From: Wenzhouxiangella sp. AB-CW3
GTDB taxonomy: Bacteria; Pseudomonadota; Gammaproteobacteria; Xanthomonadales; Wenzhouxiangellaceae
Length of the DNA stretch: 64,000 nt
Direction of reading: 5' to 3'
Assembly (NCBI RefSeq): GCF_014725735.1
Contig: NZ_CP061368.1
Coordinates: 2,061,225-2,125,224 of the forward strand
Each line of letters opens with the position of its first letter. Positions within the stretch are counted from its first letter, which is position 1. The notes below the pieces were generated by a model. That model made no database searches. It saw nothing but the letters and a program-made list of their open reading frames with translations, and had not been told where the DNA came from. Positions 9,222 through 18,143 of the stretch are shown piece after piece. A program made the position numbers and the translations under genes.

Positions 9222-10592
9222 TCAGTGGTGGGCGGCAATCCGCTCGCCCCGCTCGACCGCCAGCAAACGTTCGGCCACCGGGGGAATACCCATCGCTTCG
9301 CGGTACTTGGCCACTGTGCGCCGGGCAATGCGTACACCACGCTCGGACAGCAATCTGGCGATGCGACCATCACTCAGCGGCTGACCCGCTTCCTCGCCCT
9401 CGACGATGCGACGAATCAGCGCCCGCACCGCTGTCGACGAACAGCGCCCGCCATTACGGGTACCCAGCCGACTGGAAAAGAAGTACTTGAGCTCGAAGTT
9501 GCCTCGCGGCGTATGAATGTACTTGCGCGTGGTGACCCTGGACACGGTCGACTCGTGCATGCCCACGGCCGCGGCAATCTCTTCGAGCACCATCGGACGC
9601 ATGGCAATTTCGCCATGTTCCAGGAAACCACTCTGGTGTCGCATGATGGCTCCGGCCACCTTGAGCAACGTTTCGTTGCGCATCTGCACGCTGCGCACCA
9701 GCCAGCGAGCCTCCTGGAGCTGACCATGCATGGCCCGGTGGCCCTCGGCCTGCTCGGCCATCAGGCGCTCATAGAGTTCATTGACCCGGAGTCGCGGCAA
9801 CACCTGCGGGTTGAGCTCCACCACCCAGCGTCCACGACACTGCCGCACCACGACATCGGGCACGATGTACTCGGCATCGACTGCGCCGTAGCGCCGACCA
9901 GGCCGCGGGTCAAGCAGGCGCAACGCTTCCATGGCGGCGCACACCGTGGCCGCATTCTCTCCAATGGAGGCCGCCAATTCTTCAGTATCGGCACCAGCCA
10001 GGCTTTCCAGACCCAGCGCCAGCAATGCGTCGGCCGCTTCACGCACCTTTGATGACAGCTCGCGCCGCCGGAGTTGCACCGAAAGGCATTCGGCAATATC
10101 AACCGCACCGCAGCCGACGGGATCCAAGCCCATGATGACCTGCCGCACCGCCTCGAACTCCGCAGCATTGGCCGGAGCGCCCGGGACCAATCGGCGCAAC
10201 CCGTCAGGATCGGCAGCCAGCAGGCCATCCTCGTCCAGCGCATCAATGATCAACTCGGCGATCTGAAGATCGCGCTCCGAAAGGGACGACATGCCCAGCT
10301 GCCAGGCCAGGTGCGCATGCAGGTCGGCATCGGGTGCGGCCTGTTCGCGCTCCGGCAGCACCCCACCCGGGCTGGCCGATGCTGCAGGCCCGACCGTTTC
10401 GCGTTCCGCCCCCCCCGAGTCCCCGATCTCGTCGGCTTCTTCGGTTTCCAGAAAGACATTGTCATCGAGCGCTTGCTGCAACTCGCCATCGAGCTCGATC
10501 GAGGAAAGCTGCAGCAGGCGGATGGCGCGTTGCAACTGTGGCGTGACGGTCAGTTGCTGGCCGGTGCGAATCTGAAGCCCATTGTGCAGCAT
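9222..10592 (-). CDS. rpoN: RNA polymerase sigma-54 factor (flagellar-cluster copy)
   Basis: 456 residues. The Gln/Leu-rich region I ([29 protein letters not shown]) binds activators. An acidic linker, the core-binding domain and the helix-turn-helix ([20 protein letters not shown]) follow. The RpoN box [10 protein letters not shown] at about 423-432 reads the -24 element. A 24-residue tail follows the box, longer than usual. The ATG at 10592 has AGGGG eight bases upstream. Usual rpoN genes lie next to lptB and hpf; this one sits directly before fleQ, as rpoN2 does in Xanthomonas, so it may be a paralogue dedicated to flagella. Confidence 0.93.
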   Translation of the reverse strand: MLHNGLQIRTGQQLTVTPQLQRAIRLLQLSSIELDGELQQALDDNVFLETEEADEIGDSGGAERETVGPAASASPGGVLPEREQAAPDADLHAHLAWQLGMSSLSERDLQIAELIIDALDEDGLLAADPDGLRRLVPGAPANAAEFEAVRQVIMGLDPVGCGAVDIAECLSVQLRRRELSSKVREAADALLALGLESLAGADTEELAASIGENAATVCAAMEALRLLDPRPGRRYGAVDAEYIVPDVVVRQCRGRWVVELNPQVLPRLRVNELYERLMAEQAEGHRAMHGQLQEARWLVRSVQMRNETLLKVAGAIMRHQSGFLEHGEIAMRPMVLEEIAAAVGMHESTVSRVTTRKYIHTPRGNFELKYFFSSRLGTRNGGRCSSTAVRALIRRIVEGEEAGQPLSDGRIARLLSERGVRIARRTVAKYREAMGIPPVAERLLAVERGERIAAHH

Positions 10593-10685
10593 GGCGTACC
10601 CCTTTTCGTGTCGTTTCGTCAAAAATCCGACAAGCGCGAATTCAGTGACAGTTTTACGCCGTCAGCGCTTTGACACGATCAGGAA

Positions 10686-10746
10686 AACCCTGAATCAGGG
10701 TTCGGGGAAACCCTGAATTTGATCTGGGGGAGCCCTGAAAAAGGGC
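10686..10746. promoter_or_regulatory. Three CCCTGAA boxes with dyad symmetry upstream of rpoN
   Basis: CCCTGAA occurs at 10688, 10711 and 10733, a spacing of 23 and 22 bases or about two helical turns. The first copy is part of a perfect 17-base palindrome (AACCCTGA-A-TCAGGGTT, 10686-10702). The third pairs with AGGGC over five bases (10732-10746). The cluster lies 94-154 bases upstream of the rpoN ATG and 47-107 bases downstream of the response-regulator gene. It could be an operator array for rpoN or a weak terminator of the preceding operon; the regular phasing favours the operator reading. Confidence 0.4.
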
Positions 10747-10792
10747 GGAGATAGCGAGACCTGTGAATCAGTGCACAATTCGGGCCAGGCCA

Positions 10793-11443
10793 TCAGCCCT
10801 CGGCACTGACCAGTCCATGGCGCACCGCAAAACGCACCAGACCCGGCAGGTCGCGCACCCCCAGACGATCCATCAGGTTGGCCCGGTGAGACTCCACGGT
10901 CTTGACCGACACATTGAGCAACTCCGCGCACTGACGCGTCGAATGCCCCTCGGCCACGAGCTGCAACACCTGCCGCTGACGGGCAGTCAATCGGTCCAGC
11001 GGACCATCGGAGTCGGCCAGACGACCCAGGTAGTCATCAACCACCTGCCTGGAAATGGCCGGACTGAGGTAGGTTTCTCCTGCCGCCACCGAGCGCAGCG
11101 CCAGCTCCAGCTCCATCGTGGCCGAGTCCTTGAGCAGGTATCCGGCCACACCAAGCCTCAGGGACTGAACAATGTACTCCTCGTCAGCATGCATCGATAG
11201 CATGATCACGCGAACATCGGCGTCACGTCGGCGAATGCGTGCCAGCGCCTCTAGCCCGTTGAGTTCCGGCATGCTGATATCCATCAGCACGATATCCGGC
11301 TGGTGCTCGGCAACCAGGGCCACGGCTTCCAGCCCGGTGCCGGCCTCTGCCACCACTTCAGCATGCCCCATACCATCGATCAGGGCCCGCATGCCGGCAC
11401 GCATCAATGCATGATCATCGGCCAGCAGAATACGCTGCTTCAT
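10793..11443 (-). CDS. NarL/FixJ-type response regulator in the flagellar cluster
   Basis: 216 residues. The receiver domain has DD at 9-10, phosphorylation site Asp55 (LMDISMPELNGLEAL) and conserved Lys (YLLKDSA). The C-terminal LuxR-type helix-turn-helix reads LTARQRQVLQLVAEGHS and VSVKTVESHRANLM. Its ATG overlaps the stop of the upstream histidine kinase by four bases, so the two form a two-component pair. Position between rpoN and the fliS operon resembles the VsrD-type regulator placed in Xanthomonas flagellar clusters, which suggests a motility role. No target can be read from the sequence, although the CCCTGAA boxes just downstream are candidates. Confidence 0.88.
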   Translation of the reverse strand: MKQRILLADDHALMRAGMRALIDGMGHAEVVAEAGTGLEAVALVAEHQPDIVLMDISMPELNGLEALARIRRRDADVRVIMLSMHADEEYIVQSLRLGVAGYLLKDSATMELELALRSVAAGETYLSPAISRQVVDDYLGRLADSDGPLDRLTARQRQVLQLVAEGHSTRQCAELLNVSVKTVESHRANLMDRLGVRDLPGLVRFAVRHGLVSAEG

Positions 11444-12582
11444 GTACCCAGCACCCCGTCCTGGGCCGCCAATGGCGATGAGGGAAATTCTTCAGTACCC
11501 GCATGCAGCGGCAGGCGGGCCGTGATGCGAGTACCCACACCCCGCGTAGAGAGTAGCTCGAATGCCCCACCAAGGAGGCTGACCCGCTCTTCCATGCTCA
11601 GCAGTCCCAGGCTCCGGCCCCGGCCGGCATGCTCTTGAGCCCGGTGGGCATCAAAGCCCTCGCCATCGTCACGGATCAACAAATCCAGTTGCCCATGCCG
11701 ACATCCCACGCGTACCTCCACATGCTCGGCACCGGCATGCCGACGAACATTGGTCAGGGCCTCCTGAACCACGCGAAAACAGGCCGTCTCCACTTCTGCC
11801 GAAGGTCGCTGCCCGTCAAGGTCCACATGCAGGTCCAGCTTCATACCAGCGCGCTTGTGTTGCGCAATCAGCCAATTCAATGCGGCCTCCAACCCCAGAT
11901 CATCCAGTACGGAGGGCCGCAGCTGCAGCGACAACTCACGCACGTGCCGGATGAGCCGATCGACCTCGGCCGTGGCCGTGTCCAGAATGCCGTCAACACC
12001 CGGTCCACCACGCACTGCCTGCATGCCCATCTTGATGGCTGTCAGGGTCTGACCCCATTCATCATGAAGTTCTCGCGCCAGCTTTCGTCTCTCCGCTTCT
12101 TGCGACTCCAGCAATCGCCGGGAAAGATGCTCCAGTCGCTGCCGGTAGGCCTCGCGCTCCTGGTCGAAACACTTGCGCTCTGTAATGTCCTCGAACATCA
12201 GGAGCAGGTAGATCAGTTCGCCGTCGCGGTCGTGGATTTCCTCGGTATTGAGACGAATCCAGCGCGTCTGCCCATCCTGACGAAGCAACCTGAACTCTTC
12301 CCAGCTTTCGGCCTGCTCCGGGCTGCCGGAATCCAGTGAGCGTCGCAGTCGCAGAACCATGCGGCTGCCATCCTCGCCGTCGACGAGATCACCGATCGAA
12401 CGGCCCAGAAGATCGCGATTGGCGTGGCCGATCAGGCGCCTGAACTCCTGATTGGTGTGTGCCAGACTCAGATCAGGCTCGACCAACACCATGGCGATGG
12501 GGTTGTAGCGAAAGACCTTGAGAAACTGGATCTCACTCGACTTCAATCGCGTTTCCACCGATCCCGTCGCACTCCGGTTCAT
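11440..12582 (-). CDS. PAS-domain histidine kinase, NarX-type (HisKA_3)
   Basis: 380 residues, no membrane helix, so a cytoplasmic sensor. A PAS domain (about 18-135: NPIAMVLVEPDLSLAHTNQEF, ending FEDITERK) is followed by a dimerisation helix with the HisKA_3 motif RRKLARELHDEWGQTL, His173. The ATPase domain has EALTNVRRHAGAEHVEV and DDGEGFD, then GRSLGLLSMEERVSLLGG. It is the partner of the overlapping NarL-type regulator. A GGGGGA ribosome site precedes the ATG. The ligand of the PAS domain cannot be deduced. Confidence 0.88.
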   Translation of the reverse strand: MNRSATGSVETRLKSSEIQFLKVFRYNPIAMVLVEPDLSLAHTNQEFRRLIGHANRDLLGRSIGDLVDGEDGSRMVLRLRRSLDSGSPEQAESWEEFRLLRQDGQTRWIRLNTEEIHDRDGELIYLLLMFEDITERKCFDQEREAYRQRLEHLSRRLLESQEAERRKLARELHDEWGQTLTAIKMGMQAVRGGPGVDGILDTATAEVDRLIRHVRELSLQLRPSVLDDLGLEAALNWLIAQHKRAGMKLDLHVDLDGQRPSAEVETACFRVVQEALTNVRRHAGAEHVEVRVGCRHGQLDLLIRDDGEGFDAHRAQEHAGRGRSLGLLSMEERVSLLGGAFELLSTRGVGTRITARLPLHAGTEEFPSSPLAAQDGVLGT

Positions 12583-12669
12583 GCCATTCCCCCTTTGCTC
12601 GTGTCATTCTGGATACGGACTATGGGGGAATTGTAGCGTTGTGGCGGCCAAGGGGCCAGCCAGGGGGTA

Positions 12670-13203
12670 TCAGTCGTTGCGGCGTGCAGCGGCCACCATG
12701 CGACGATGATGGCGGAATATATGGCGTGAAAGCGCATCGCGCAGGGGTTGCGGCATGGTGTCGGGCTTGAAACGGAGCCAGCGCTTTCCATCGTGCTCGC
12801 AGTCTTCCTCGATAGCACCGGGTAGTGCCAGCGGAGCGGGAATGGCCGGGTGCAGGTGCAACCGAAGCGTGCCGCGCTGTCCGACTTCAAACTCGTGCTC
12901 GGGGTCAGCGAAGTCCATGGCATCCACCGAAAGACGAACCAGGCGCGATTCCGGACGAGCTTCCTCGCGTTCAAGCAGACGGGCCACCATGTCCAGCACC
13001 AGGTGGAGCTTGGCATCCAGACGCGCCAGCTCCTGGTGCAGCTCGGGCTGTTCTTCCTTCAGGCGCTCGATCGGCAACTCCTCGACAGCGGCCACACCAT
13101 TGAGAATCGAGAGATTGGTCGATTCGAGATGATGCCGATCGAGGTCGCTATCAGGACGCTCCATGATCCAGCTCAGCGGAAGCCGATCTTCGTAATGGAC
13201 CAT
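12670..13203 (-). CDS. PilZ-like protein lacking the c-di-GMP binding arginines
   Basis: 177 residues. The N-terminal half is a helical, charged segment with heptad character (EEQPELHQELARLDAKLHLVLDMVARLL). The C-terminal half resembles a PilZ beta-barrel, with VRLSVDAMDF in place of the usual (D/N)xSxxGxxF strand. The RxxxR motif that grips c-di-GMP is absent. Xanthomonas flagellar clusters carry similar helical PilZ-like proteins. It ends a probable fliS-fliT-pilZ operon, 15 bases after the fliT-like gene. A structural or protein-binding role in motility is more likely than nucleotide sensing, but no function is established here. Confidence 0.6.
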   Translation of the reverse strand: MVHYEDRLPLSWIMERPDSDLDRHHLESTNLSILNGVAAVEELPIERLKEEQPELHQELARLDAKLHLVLDMVARLLEREEARPESRLVRLSVDAMDFADPEHEFEVGQRGTLRLHLHPAIPAPLALPGAIEEDCEHDGKRWLRFKPDTMPQPLRDALSRHIFRHHRRMVAAARRND

Positions 13204-13218
13204 GGCACACCTCCGAAT

Positions 13219-13539
13219 TCAACGCCGATCGGCGACTTCCATGTAAGCCCGGGCCGAACGCGCACCGCGCCTGGCCGAACCCAGTTCCTGCTCCAGCCGA
13301 CTCCTGAGCTCGGTGAGCAGTCCAATCAGCTCGCGATCTTCGTCGAGCAATTCCCGGATGCCTGCCGCCAGCATATCACCGTCTCCGTCCAGGTCAGAAA
13401 ACAGCGCCACGACCTGCTGGTGACGCTCCACGGCCAGGTCTCCGGCCGTTTCCAGATCGGCCTGGCGCACCTGCTCACGAATGCGCTGCCCGATCTGGCG
13501 GATCGCTTCCATCTGCTCAGGGCGGGCATCGGCGTTCAT
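13219..13539 (-). CDS. FliT-like flagellar chaperone / hypothetical
   Basis: 106 residues, almost entirely helical and rich in Arg, Glu and Leu (ALFSDLDGDGDMLAAGIREL, then LIGLLTELRSRLEQELGSAR). Its four-base overlap with the end of fliS, small size and helical nature fit FliT, the chaperone of the filament cap FliD. FliT is poorly conserved, so the call rests mainly on position. It would be co-transcribed with fliS from the FliA-type promoter at 13994-14020. A general flagellar hypothetical is the alternative. Confidence 0.55.
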   Translation of the reverse strand: MNADARPEQMEAIRQIGQRIREQVRQADLETAGDLAVERHQQVVALFSDLDGDGDMLAAGIRELLDEDRELIGLLTELRSRLEQELGSARRGARSARAYMEVADRR

Positions 13540-13949
13540 GAGGCGTCGTTACCCGATGCCGCCTGAGCCCGCGCTTCCGGCGGAATGGCATTCCAACCAT
13601 CCCTGATTTCGGTAATCAGGCCATGCACCTCGCGCATCTTGGCGGCATCGTTCTCGAAATTGGCCTCGGTGAGACGACGCTGCATGTAATCGTATAGCGA
13701 GGCCAGGTTGGCGGCAATGCTGCCATCGCCCGCGCCATGATCCAGGCTGGCATCCAGCGTGTCGATGATCGAGACCACGCGCCCCAGGCATTCTCCCTTG
13801 CGTGCAACCTCACCGCGTTCCGTATGACCAATGGCACGCATCAGATATTCGGCAGCACCGTCGAACAGCATCGAGATCAATCGATGCGGATCGGAGTACT
13901 CGGCATTCGCCACGCTGTTCTCACGGTAGGCATTGAGCATTTCATTCAT
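13536..13949 (-). CDS. fliS: Flagellar export chaperone FliS
   Basis: 137 residues. It has the FliS signature near the N-terminus (NAYRENSVANAEYSDPHRLI followed by SMLFDGAAEYLMRAI) and the four-helix pattern with SLYDYMQRRLTEANFENDAAKMREV. FliS binds the C-terminal helices of newly made flagellin, prevents premature polymerisation and delivers it to the FlhA gate. It is the first gene of a fliS-fliT-pilZ operon. A near-perfect FliA promoter lies about 45 bases upstream, so it belongs to the late class with flagellin. Confidence 0.95.
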   Translation of the reverse strand: MNEMLNAYRENSVANAEYSDPHRLISMLFDGAAEYLMRAIGHTERGEVARKGECLGRVVSIIDTLDASLDHGAGDGSIAANLASLYDYMQRRLTEANFENDAAKMREVHGLITEIRDGWNAIPPEARAQAASGNDAS

Positions 13950-13993
13950 GGTGTTGTCCCGTTACCAGACCTGCAATGTGCATCCTGTCCACT

Positions 13994-14020
13994 TTAGCGG
14001 CCCGCTTGACGGCATCTTTA
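13994..14020 (-). promoter_or_regulatory. FliA (sigma-28) promoter of fliS
   Basis: The minus strand reads TAAAG (14020-14016), 15 bases, then CCGCTAA (14000-13994). The enterobacterial consensus is TAAAG-N15-CCGATAA, so only one base differs and the spacing is exact. Transcription would begin near 13985, about 35 bases ahead of the fliS start. Confidence 0.8.
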
Positions 14021-14127
14021 GGGGCGCTGGAGCTGGATTCACCTGTTCTGGGATCAGGTTTCTGCCACTTGGCAGCCCCGCTTCAGACCAGAGCCTGCAG
14101 TGCAGAATCAATACCGACTCAAGCCGC

Positions 14128-15486
14128 TCAGCGCCGACCCTGCCCTTCAAGGGCGGCAAACTGCTGGGCCAGAAACTCGCTGGTCTGGTTCATCTGCGCG
14201 ATCATGGAATCCAGGGCACCGAACTGACGCTGGTAACGCGCTTCGACCGACTGCATCCGGGTGTCGAGCCTGACCCGCTGTTCGGCAATACTGTCCAGAC
14301 GGGACTGCAGGCCGGCCACCCGGCCCTCCATGAGGCTGCCGGGGCCCAGCACGGATCCCAGATAGGAAGACAGGTTCGTGGCAATTCCGCGATCGCCGCC
14401 GAAGACCTCGTCGAGCACGCCCGGACGCTCGTCCAGCGCCCGGTTCAGCGCCTGCTCGTCCAGCTCGAAGCGGCCCTCGGCATTGCTGGTAATGCCCAGC
14501 GCCGGCAGGCTGTTGAATCGCGGATCGGCGCCTTCCACCAGGCCATTGAGAATTCGCTGGACCTGGGACATGGCACCGCGCACCGTGGCATCGCCCTGCA
14601 GCGGACCGCCCTGCTCGGCCACCGGATCGTAACCGGCCAGGTTGCGGTTAATGTCGGCCAGCGCATTGAATCGCTCGACCAGGCGCTGAACTGACTCGAT
14701 GGTCGACTCGCGGTTCTCGCTGACCGTAAGGGTCTGTATCTCGCCCGGTGCGGCCCGTTGCAGATCCAGCGTTACGCCGTCGATGGCACCCTCGACCTGG
14801 TTGGATGCACTGGAGAACTCAAAGGTCTCGATCCGCACCCGTGCATCGGCGGCGGCCGTAAGCTCATCGAACGACGTCAGGGCAGCCAGCCCACCGTCAC
14901 CGCCGCTGGCGCTGACCTCGATGACATTCTCCGCGCCGGTATCCCGGGCGGTAAGCACCAGGCGACTGCCGCCATCCTCGTTGATGATATTGGCCGTCAC
15001 GGCACGATTGTCAGGCGCGCTGTTGATCGCATCGCGGATATCGGCCAGGCTGTTGTTGCCTTCCTGGACATTGATGCTGAACGATGAGTCGCCCACTGAA
15101 AACGCAAGCGTTCCGGTACCCACCGGATCAGTGCGACTGGCAAATGGGTCGGTGGCCACCTTGTGGGCCGAAGCCAGTTCCAGCACTTCGATATCAAACT
15201 GGCCGGGTGCCGTGCCACTTTGGGCGCTGGCAGTAAAGACTTCCGGGTCGGAGCTGGTCGCCGAGCGTTCCGACAGGCCGCCACCACGCTCCAGCGAACG
15301 GGCGGTATCACCCAGCGCCGACAGCGCACCCTTGAACTCGGCCATGGCCGTAAGCTGGGAGCTGAAGCGGGCCTCGCTGCGATTGAGACGATCCTCTACC
15401 GGCTGGCGCTCGGCGGCCACCAGATCACGGACCAGACGGTCCATGTCCATGCCGGAACCCGCGCCCATCGATTGAATCGTTGCCAT
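14128..15486 (-). CDS. fliD: Flagellar filament cap protein FliD (hook-associated protein 2)
   Basis: 452 residues. The N-terminal FliD domain begins with IQSMGAGSGMDMDRLVRDLV and has the QPVEDRLNRSEARFSSQLTA helix. The C-terminal FliD domain contains the flagellin hook-IN segment and the coiled-coil end (SVEARYQRQFGALDSMIAQM followed by NQTSEFLAQQF). FliD forms the pentameric cap at the filament tip that inserts flagellin subunits. The ATG at 15486 was preferred to a GTG 27 bases upstream because AAGGAG lies 9 bases before it. It follows flaG with an 84-base gap. Confidence 0.95.
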   Translation of the reverse strand: MATIQSMGAGSGMDMDRLVRDLVAAERQPVEDRLNRSEARFSSQLTAMAEFKGALSALGDTARSLERGGGLSERSATSSDPEVFTASAQSGTAPGQFDIEVLELASAHKVATDPFASRTDPVGTGTLAFSVGDSSFSINVQEGNNSLADIRDAINSAPDNRAVTANIINEDGGSRLVLTARDTGAENVIEVSASGGDGGLAALTSFDELTAAADARVRIETFEFSSASNQVEGAIDGVTLDLQRAAPGEIQTLTVSENRESTIESVQRLVERFNALADINRNLAGYDPVAEQGGPLQGDATVRGAMSQVQRILNGLVEGADPRFNSLPALGITSNAEGRFELDEQALNRALDERPGVLDEVFGGDRGIATNLSSYLGSVLGPGSLMEGRVAGLQSRLDSIAEQRVRLDTRMQSVEARYQRQFGALDSMIAQMNQTSEFLAQQFAALEGQGRR

Positions 15487-15570
15487 ATCGTCATACTCCT
15501 TGGCTGAACTCACCGGCCAAACGGCGACCGTAATCCAACCCTAGCAAAAAGTGTGCCTGCCTGGGCAGGC

Positions 15571-15933
15571 TCAGGCCCGGCGGTTGATCAACACGCCTTC
15601 GGCACCGGCGCTCATAGCCATGCGCTGGGCCTCGTCCGGCGGTATGGTTCTGAGCACCTCGCCGGACTCGGAATGCTTGACCAGGATCACCACCCGGCCG
15701 CGTTCCTCGTTGACCTGAAATTCCAGCTGGCGGCCCGACTCGCGCACGAACTCGGCCAACTGGTCGGCCAGCTTTTCCATCATGGCCCGCTGGCTTTCTG
15801 CCGGTGATTCGCGCGTTTCGAGCTGTTCGACGCTGGGCGCCGACCGCTCCCCGGTTGCCTTGCGCAACGGTTCCGGGCTTTGCTCCCCCGCCCGGGCCAG
15901 CTTCATCTGTACAGTCGAAAGCGTGTTGTCCAT
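15571..15933 (-). CDS. flaG: FlaG family flagellar protein
   Basis: 120 residues. The N-terminal half is disordered and charged. The C-terminal half has the FlaG pattern LEFQVNEERGRVVILVKHSE followed by SGEVLRTIPPDEA. FlaG proteins lie between flagellin and fliD and influence filament length in Pseudomonas, Vibrio and Campylobacter. No promoter of its own is visible, so it probably depends on read-through from fliC past the hairpin at 16003-16028. Confidence 0.9.
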   Translation of the reverse strand: MDNTLSTVQMKLARAGEQSPEPLRKATGERSAPSVEQLETRESPAESQRAMMEKLADQLAEFVRESGRQLEFQVNEERGRVVILVKHSESGEVLRTIPPDEAQRMAMSAGAEGVLINRRA

Positions 15934-16002
15934 GAGACACCCCTCAACCTGGTTCCTGATGCACCAAAGGGCCGGACGGAAGACCGCCCGACCCCCTGGG
16001 CC

Positions 16003-16028
16003 CGATCACCCGCCGGAGCGGGTGATCG
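16003..16028 (-). terminator. Strong hairpin after fliC, without U-tract
   Basis: An 11-base perfect stem (CGATCACCCGC pairing with GCGGGTGATCG) with a four-base loop starts 13 bases after the fliC stop. No run of T follows on the minus strand. It may protect the 3' end of the abundant flagellin mRNA or cause partial termination before flaG-fliD. Confidence 0.6.
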
Positions 16029-16040
16029 ATTGTCGGCTGC

Positions 16041-17855
16041 TTACTGCAGCAGTCCCAGCACATTCTGCGGCTGGGCGTTGGCCTGCGAGAGGACCGAGAT
16101 ACCGGCCTGCTGCAGGATCTGGGCGCGGGTCAGATTGGCCGTTTCGGCCGCAAAGTCCGCATCCTGGATCCGGCTGCGCGAGCTCTCCAGGTTTTCCACC
16201 GTGGCATTGAGGTTGGCGATGGTCGACTCGAAGCGGTTCTGCACCGCACCGAAGTCGCTGCGCAGGTCGCTGACCGAGGTCAGGGCAGCGTCGACACGGA
16301 AGATCGTGTCGTTGGCACCGTCGACGTCCAGCACGTTGGTGCCGACCAGGCTGCCACCGGCTTCGGAGACGGCGTCAAAGCCCAGCGTGGCGGCATCGCC
16401 ACCGGCGGTCACCGTGATGGTTTCCTGGGCGCTGAGCACGATTTCGTTGTCGTCGTTGAGGCTGGCACGACCTTCACCGGCCAGAGCCAGGTTGATGGCA
16501 TCGACCAGACCCTGCGCGCTGTCGTACGTGCCGTCAGCCACGGCTACCGCACTGGCGTCACCGATCTGGATCGAGAAGTCTCCGGCGACTTCGATCGTGC
16601 TGCCGGCAACCGACGCTTGCGCTTCGTCACCTTCAGTGGTCGTGGTGAGACCATTGAAGAAGGCGTCATCACCGGAGATGCCGATTACGCCATCGCCTTC
16701 ATCGTCGGAAGTAAAGACCAGCTCGCCGGCGGTATTCGCGGCAACCGAGAACCCGCTGCCAGCAGCGTTGATGGCAGTGACCAAGTCCGAGATGCTTCCA
16801 GACAAATCACTGTTCAGCGTGATTTCAGAACTGAATCCAGTTCCGGTGGCCGTCGGGCCGGTGACCGTGAAAGTGACATTGGCCGAGGAATCGTCAGCCA
16901 CGCCTGCGACATCATCGGTATCTCCGGCTGTCAGCAGCCCAGCATCAGTTCCACCAAAGCTGAAGTTGCCGGCGCTGTTGTCGAGGGCTGTGAATTCAAT
17001 TCCATCGCCTGAAACACTCGTGCTGAAATTGGCCCCTGTGGTTAAAGCCGCAGCATCACTGATTGCGACTGAAAGGGAATTAAGTGACGAGTTATCTCCA
17101 GACACCAGCTCCACCGTAACCGTAGTTCCACCAGGCGCGGTAACGGTAAACTCTGTGCCTGTACCGAAGTCGCCAAGCGTCAGGTCGTCGGTGGTAAAGG
17201 TAGCCGCGCTACCCGACACCGTAGAAAAATCAAGCTGAGCCAGATCGATTTCACCGGTGGTCGAAACGGCGGCAGCACCCGAAACACCATCCTGACCCTC
17301 AGAGATCAGGCCACTCGTGTCGACCGAAGAGGTCGTGGCCACCGCACCGATGGAATCCAGGCGCATGCTGGTGTTGAGGTCCACGCCGATGGTCTGTCCG
17401 ACGTTGGCACCAACCTGGAAGGTGGCGTTGCCGAAGGTGCCATCGAGCACGTTGCGGCCGTTGAACGAGGTCTGCTCGGCAATGCGGTCGATCTCGGCCA
17501 GGCGCTGCTGCACTTCCTGGTCCAGCGCGGCGCGGTCGGCATTGGAATTGGTGGCGTTGGCCGACTGCACGGCCAGCTCACGAATCCGCTGCAGGTTGTT
17601 GTTGAGCTCACCCAGCGCACCCTCGGCGGTCTGTGCCAGGGAAATGCCGTCGTTGGAGTTCCGAACCGCCTGGTTCAGGCCGCGGATCTGCGTGGTGAAA
17701 CGCTCCGAAATCGCCAGGCCGGCCGCATCGTCCTTGGCGCTGTTGATGCGCAGGCCCGATGACAGACGCTCCAGCGAGGTCGCCAGGGCACCCTGGGACT
17801 GACCCAGGTTACGCTGAGCGTTCAGCGAAAGAATGTTGGTGTTAATAACTGCCAT
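16041..17855 (-). CDS. fliC: Flagellin FliC
   Basis: 604 residues. The N-terminal D0/D1 segment ([20 protein letters not shown] through about residue 170) and the C-terminal D1/D0 segment ([20 protein letters not shown], ending NVLGLLQ) are typical. The central 350 residues are a large Thr/Ser/Asp/Gly-rich, acidic surface domain. There is no cysteine and a single tyrosine (Tyr444). The ATG at 17855 has AAGGAGG nine bases upstream; the frame stays open for 204 bases beyond it but that stretch is the untranslated leader. Transcription fits the FliA promoter at 17981-18007. A TPR-sulfotransferase gene is divergently placed next to it. Confidence 0.97.
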   Translation of the reverse strand: MAVINTNILSLNAQRNLGQSQGALATSLERLSSGLRINSAKDDAAGLAISERFTTQIRGLNQAVRNSNDGISLAQTAEGALGELNNNLQRIRELAVQSANATNSNADRAALDQEVQQRLAEIDRIAEQTSFNGRNVLDGTFGNATFQVGANVGQTIGVDLNTSMRLDSIGAVATTSSVDTSGLISEGQDGVSGAAAVSTTGEIDLAQLDFSTVSGSAATFTTDDLTLGDFGTGTEFTVTAPGGTTVTVELVSGDNSSLNSLSVAISDAAALTTGANFSTSVSGDGIEFTALDNSAGNFSFGGTDAGLLTAGDTDDVAGVADDSSANVTFTVTGPTATGTGFSSEITLNSDLSGSISDLVTAINAAGSGFSVAANTAGELVFTSDDEGDGVIGISGDDAFFNGLTTTTEGDEAQASVAGSTIEVAGDFSIQIGDASAVAVADGTYDSAQGLVDAINLALAGEGRASLNDDNEIVLSAQETITVTAGGDAATLGFDAVSEAGGSLVGTNVLDVDGANDTIFRVDAALTSVSDLRSDFGAVQNRFESTIANLNATVENLESSRSRIQDADFAAETANLTRAQILQQAGISVLSQANAQPQNVLGLLQ

Positions 17856-17980
17856 GACTGTATGCCTCCTTGGGATGTTGTCAGTCGTTACCCGCTTGCC
17901 GGCCCTGCGTCCCCGATACCCCCCTTTTCTCTTGGCTCCCGGGGTGCATCGGCGCGAACCGAAACTCGCGTTCAACCCCG

Positions 17981-18007
17981 GTAGCGGAACATTCCAGAAT
18001 TCCTTTA
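17981..18007 (-). promoter_or_regulatory. FliA (sigma-28) promoter of fliC
   Basis: The minus strand reads TAAAG (18007-18003), 15 bases, then CCGCTAC (17987-17981), with the same spacing as the flgM and fliS elements. Transcription would start near 17972, leaving a leader of about 117 bases before the ATG. A GG/GC pair slightly upstream (18045-18057) has the wrong spacing for sigma-54. Confidence 0.72.
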
Positions 18008-18143
18008 GCGATTTTTTCCGGTTTTTTTTCAACGCGCCGAGAAAGCCAATACCGGCCACATCACCGAAATCATTGCGTGAAACCCATCACGCAAATGGAT
18101 ATCCGGAACATGCCGTCAGATCGTCCGGAAAACACCCGAATGC

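Noticed and set aside
9197-9373. N-terminal extension of FleQ
   Set aside because: The extra 59 residues overlap the end of rpoN, have Cys/Trp/Pro-rich antisense-like composition, and the GGGAGG ribosome site supports the start at 9196.
18045-18057. Sigma-54 promoter for fliC (GG and GC doublets on the minus strand)
   Set aside because: The doublets are separated by 9 bases rather than 10, and a well-spaced FliA element lies nearer to the gene.
17856-18059. 68-residue N-terminal extension of flagellin
   Set aside because: Flagellin begins [10 protein letters not shown] at the ATG with AAGGAGG; the extension covers the promoter and leader.
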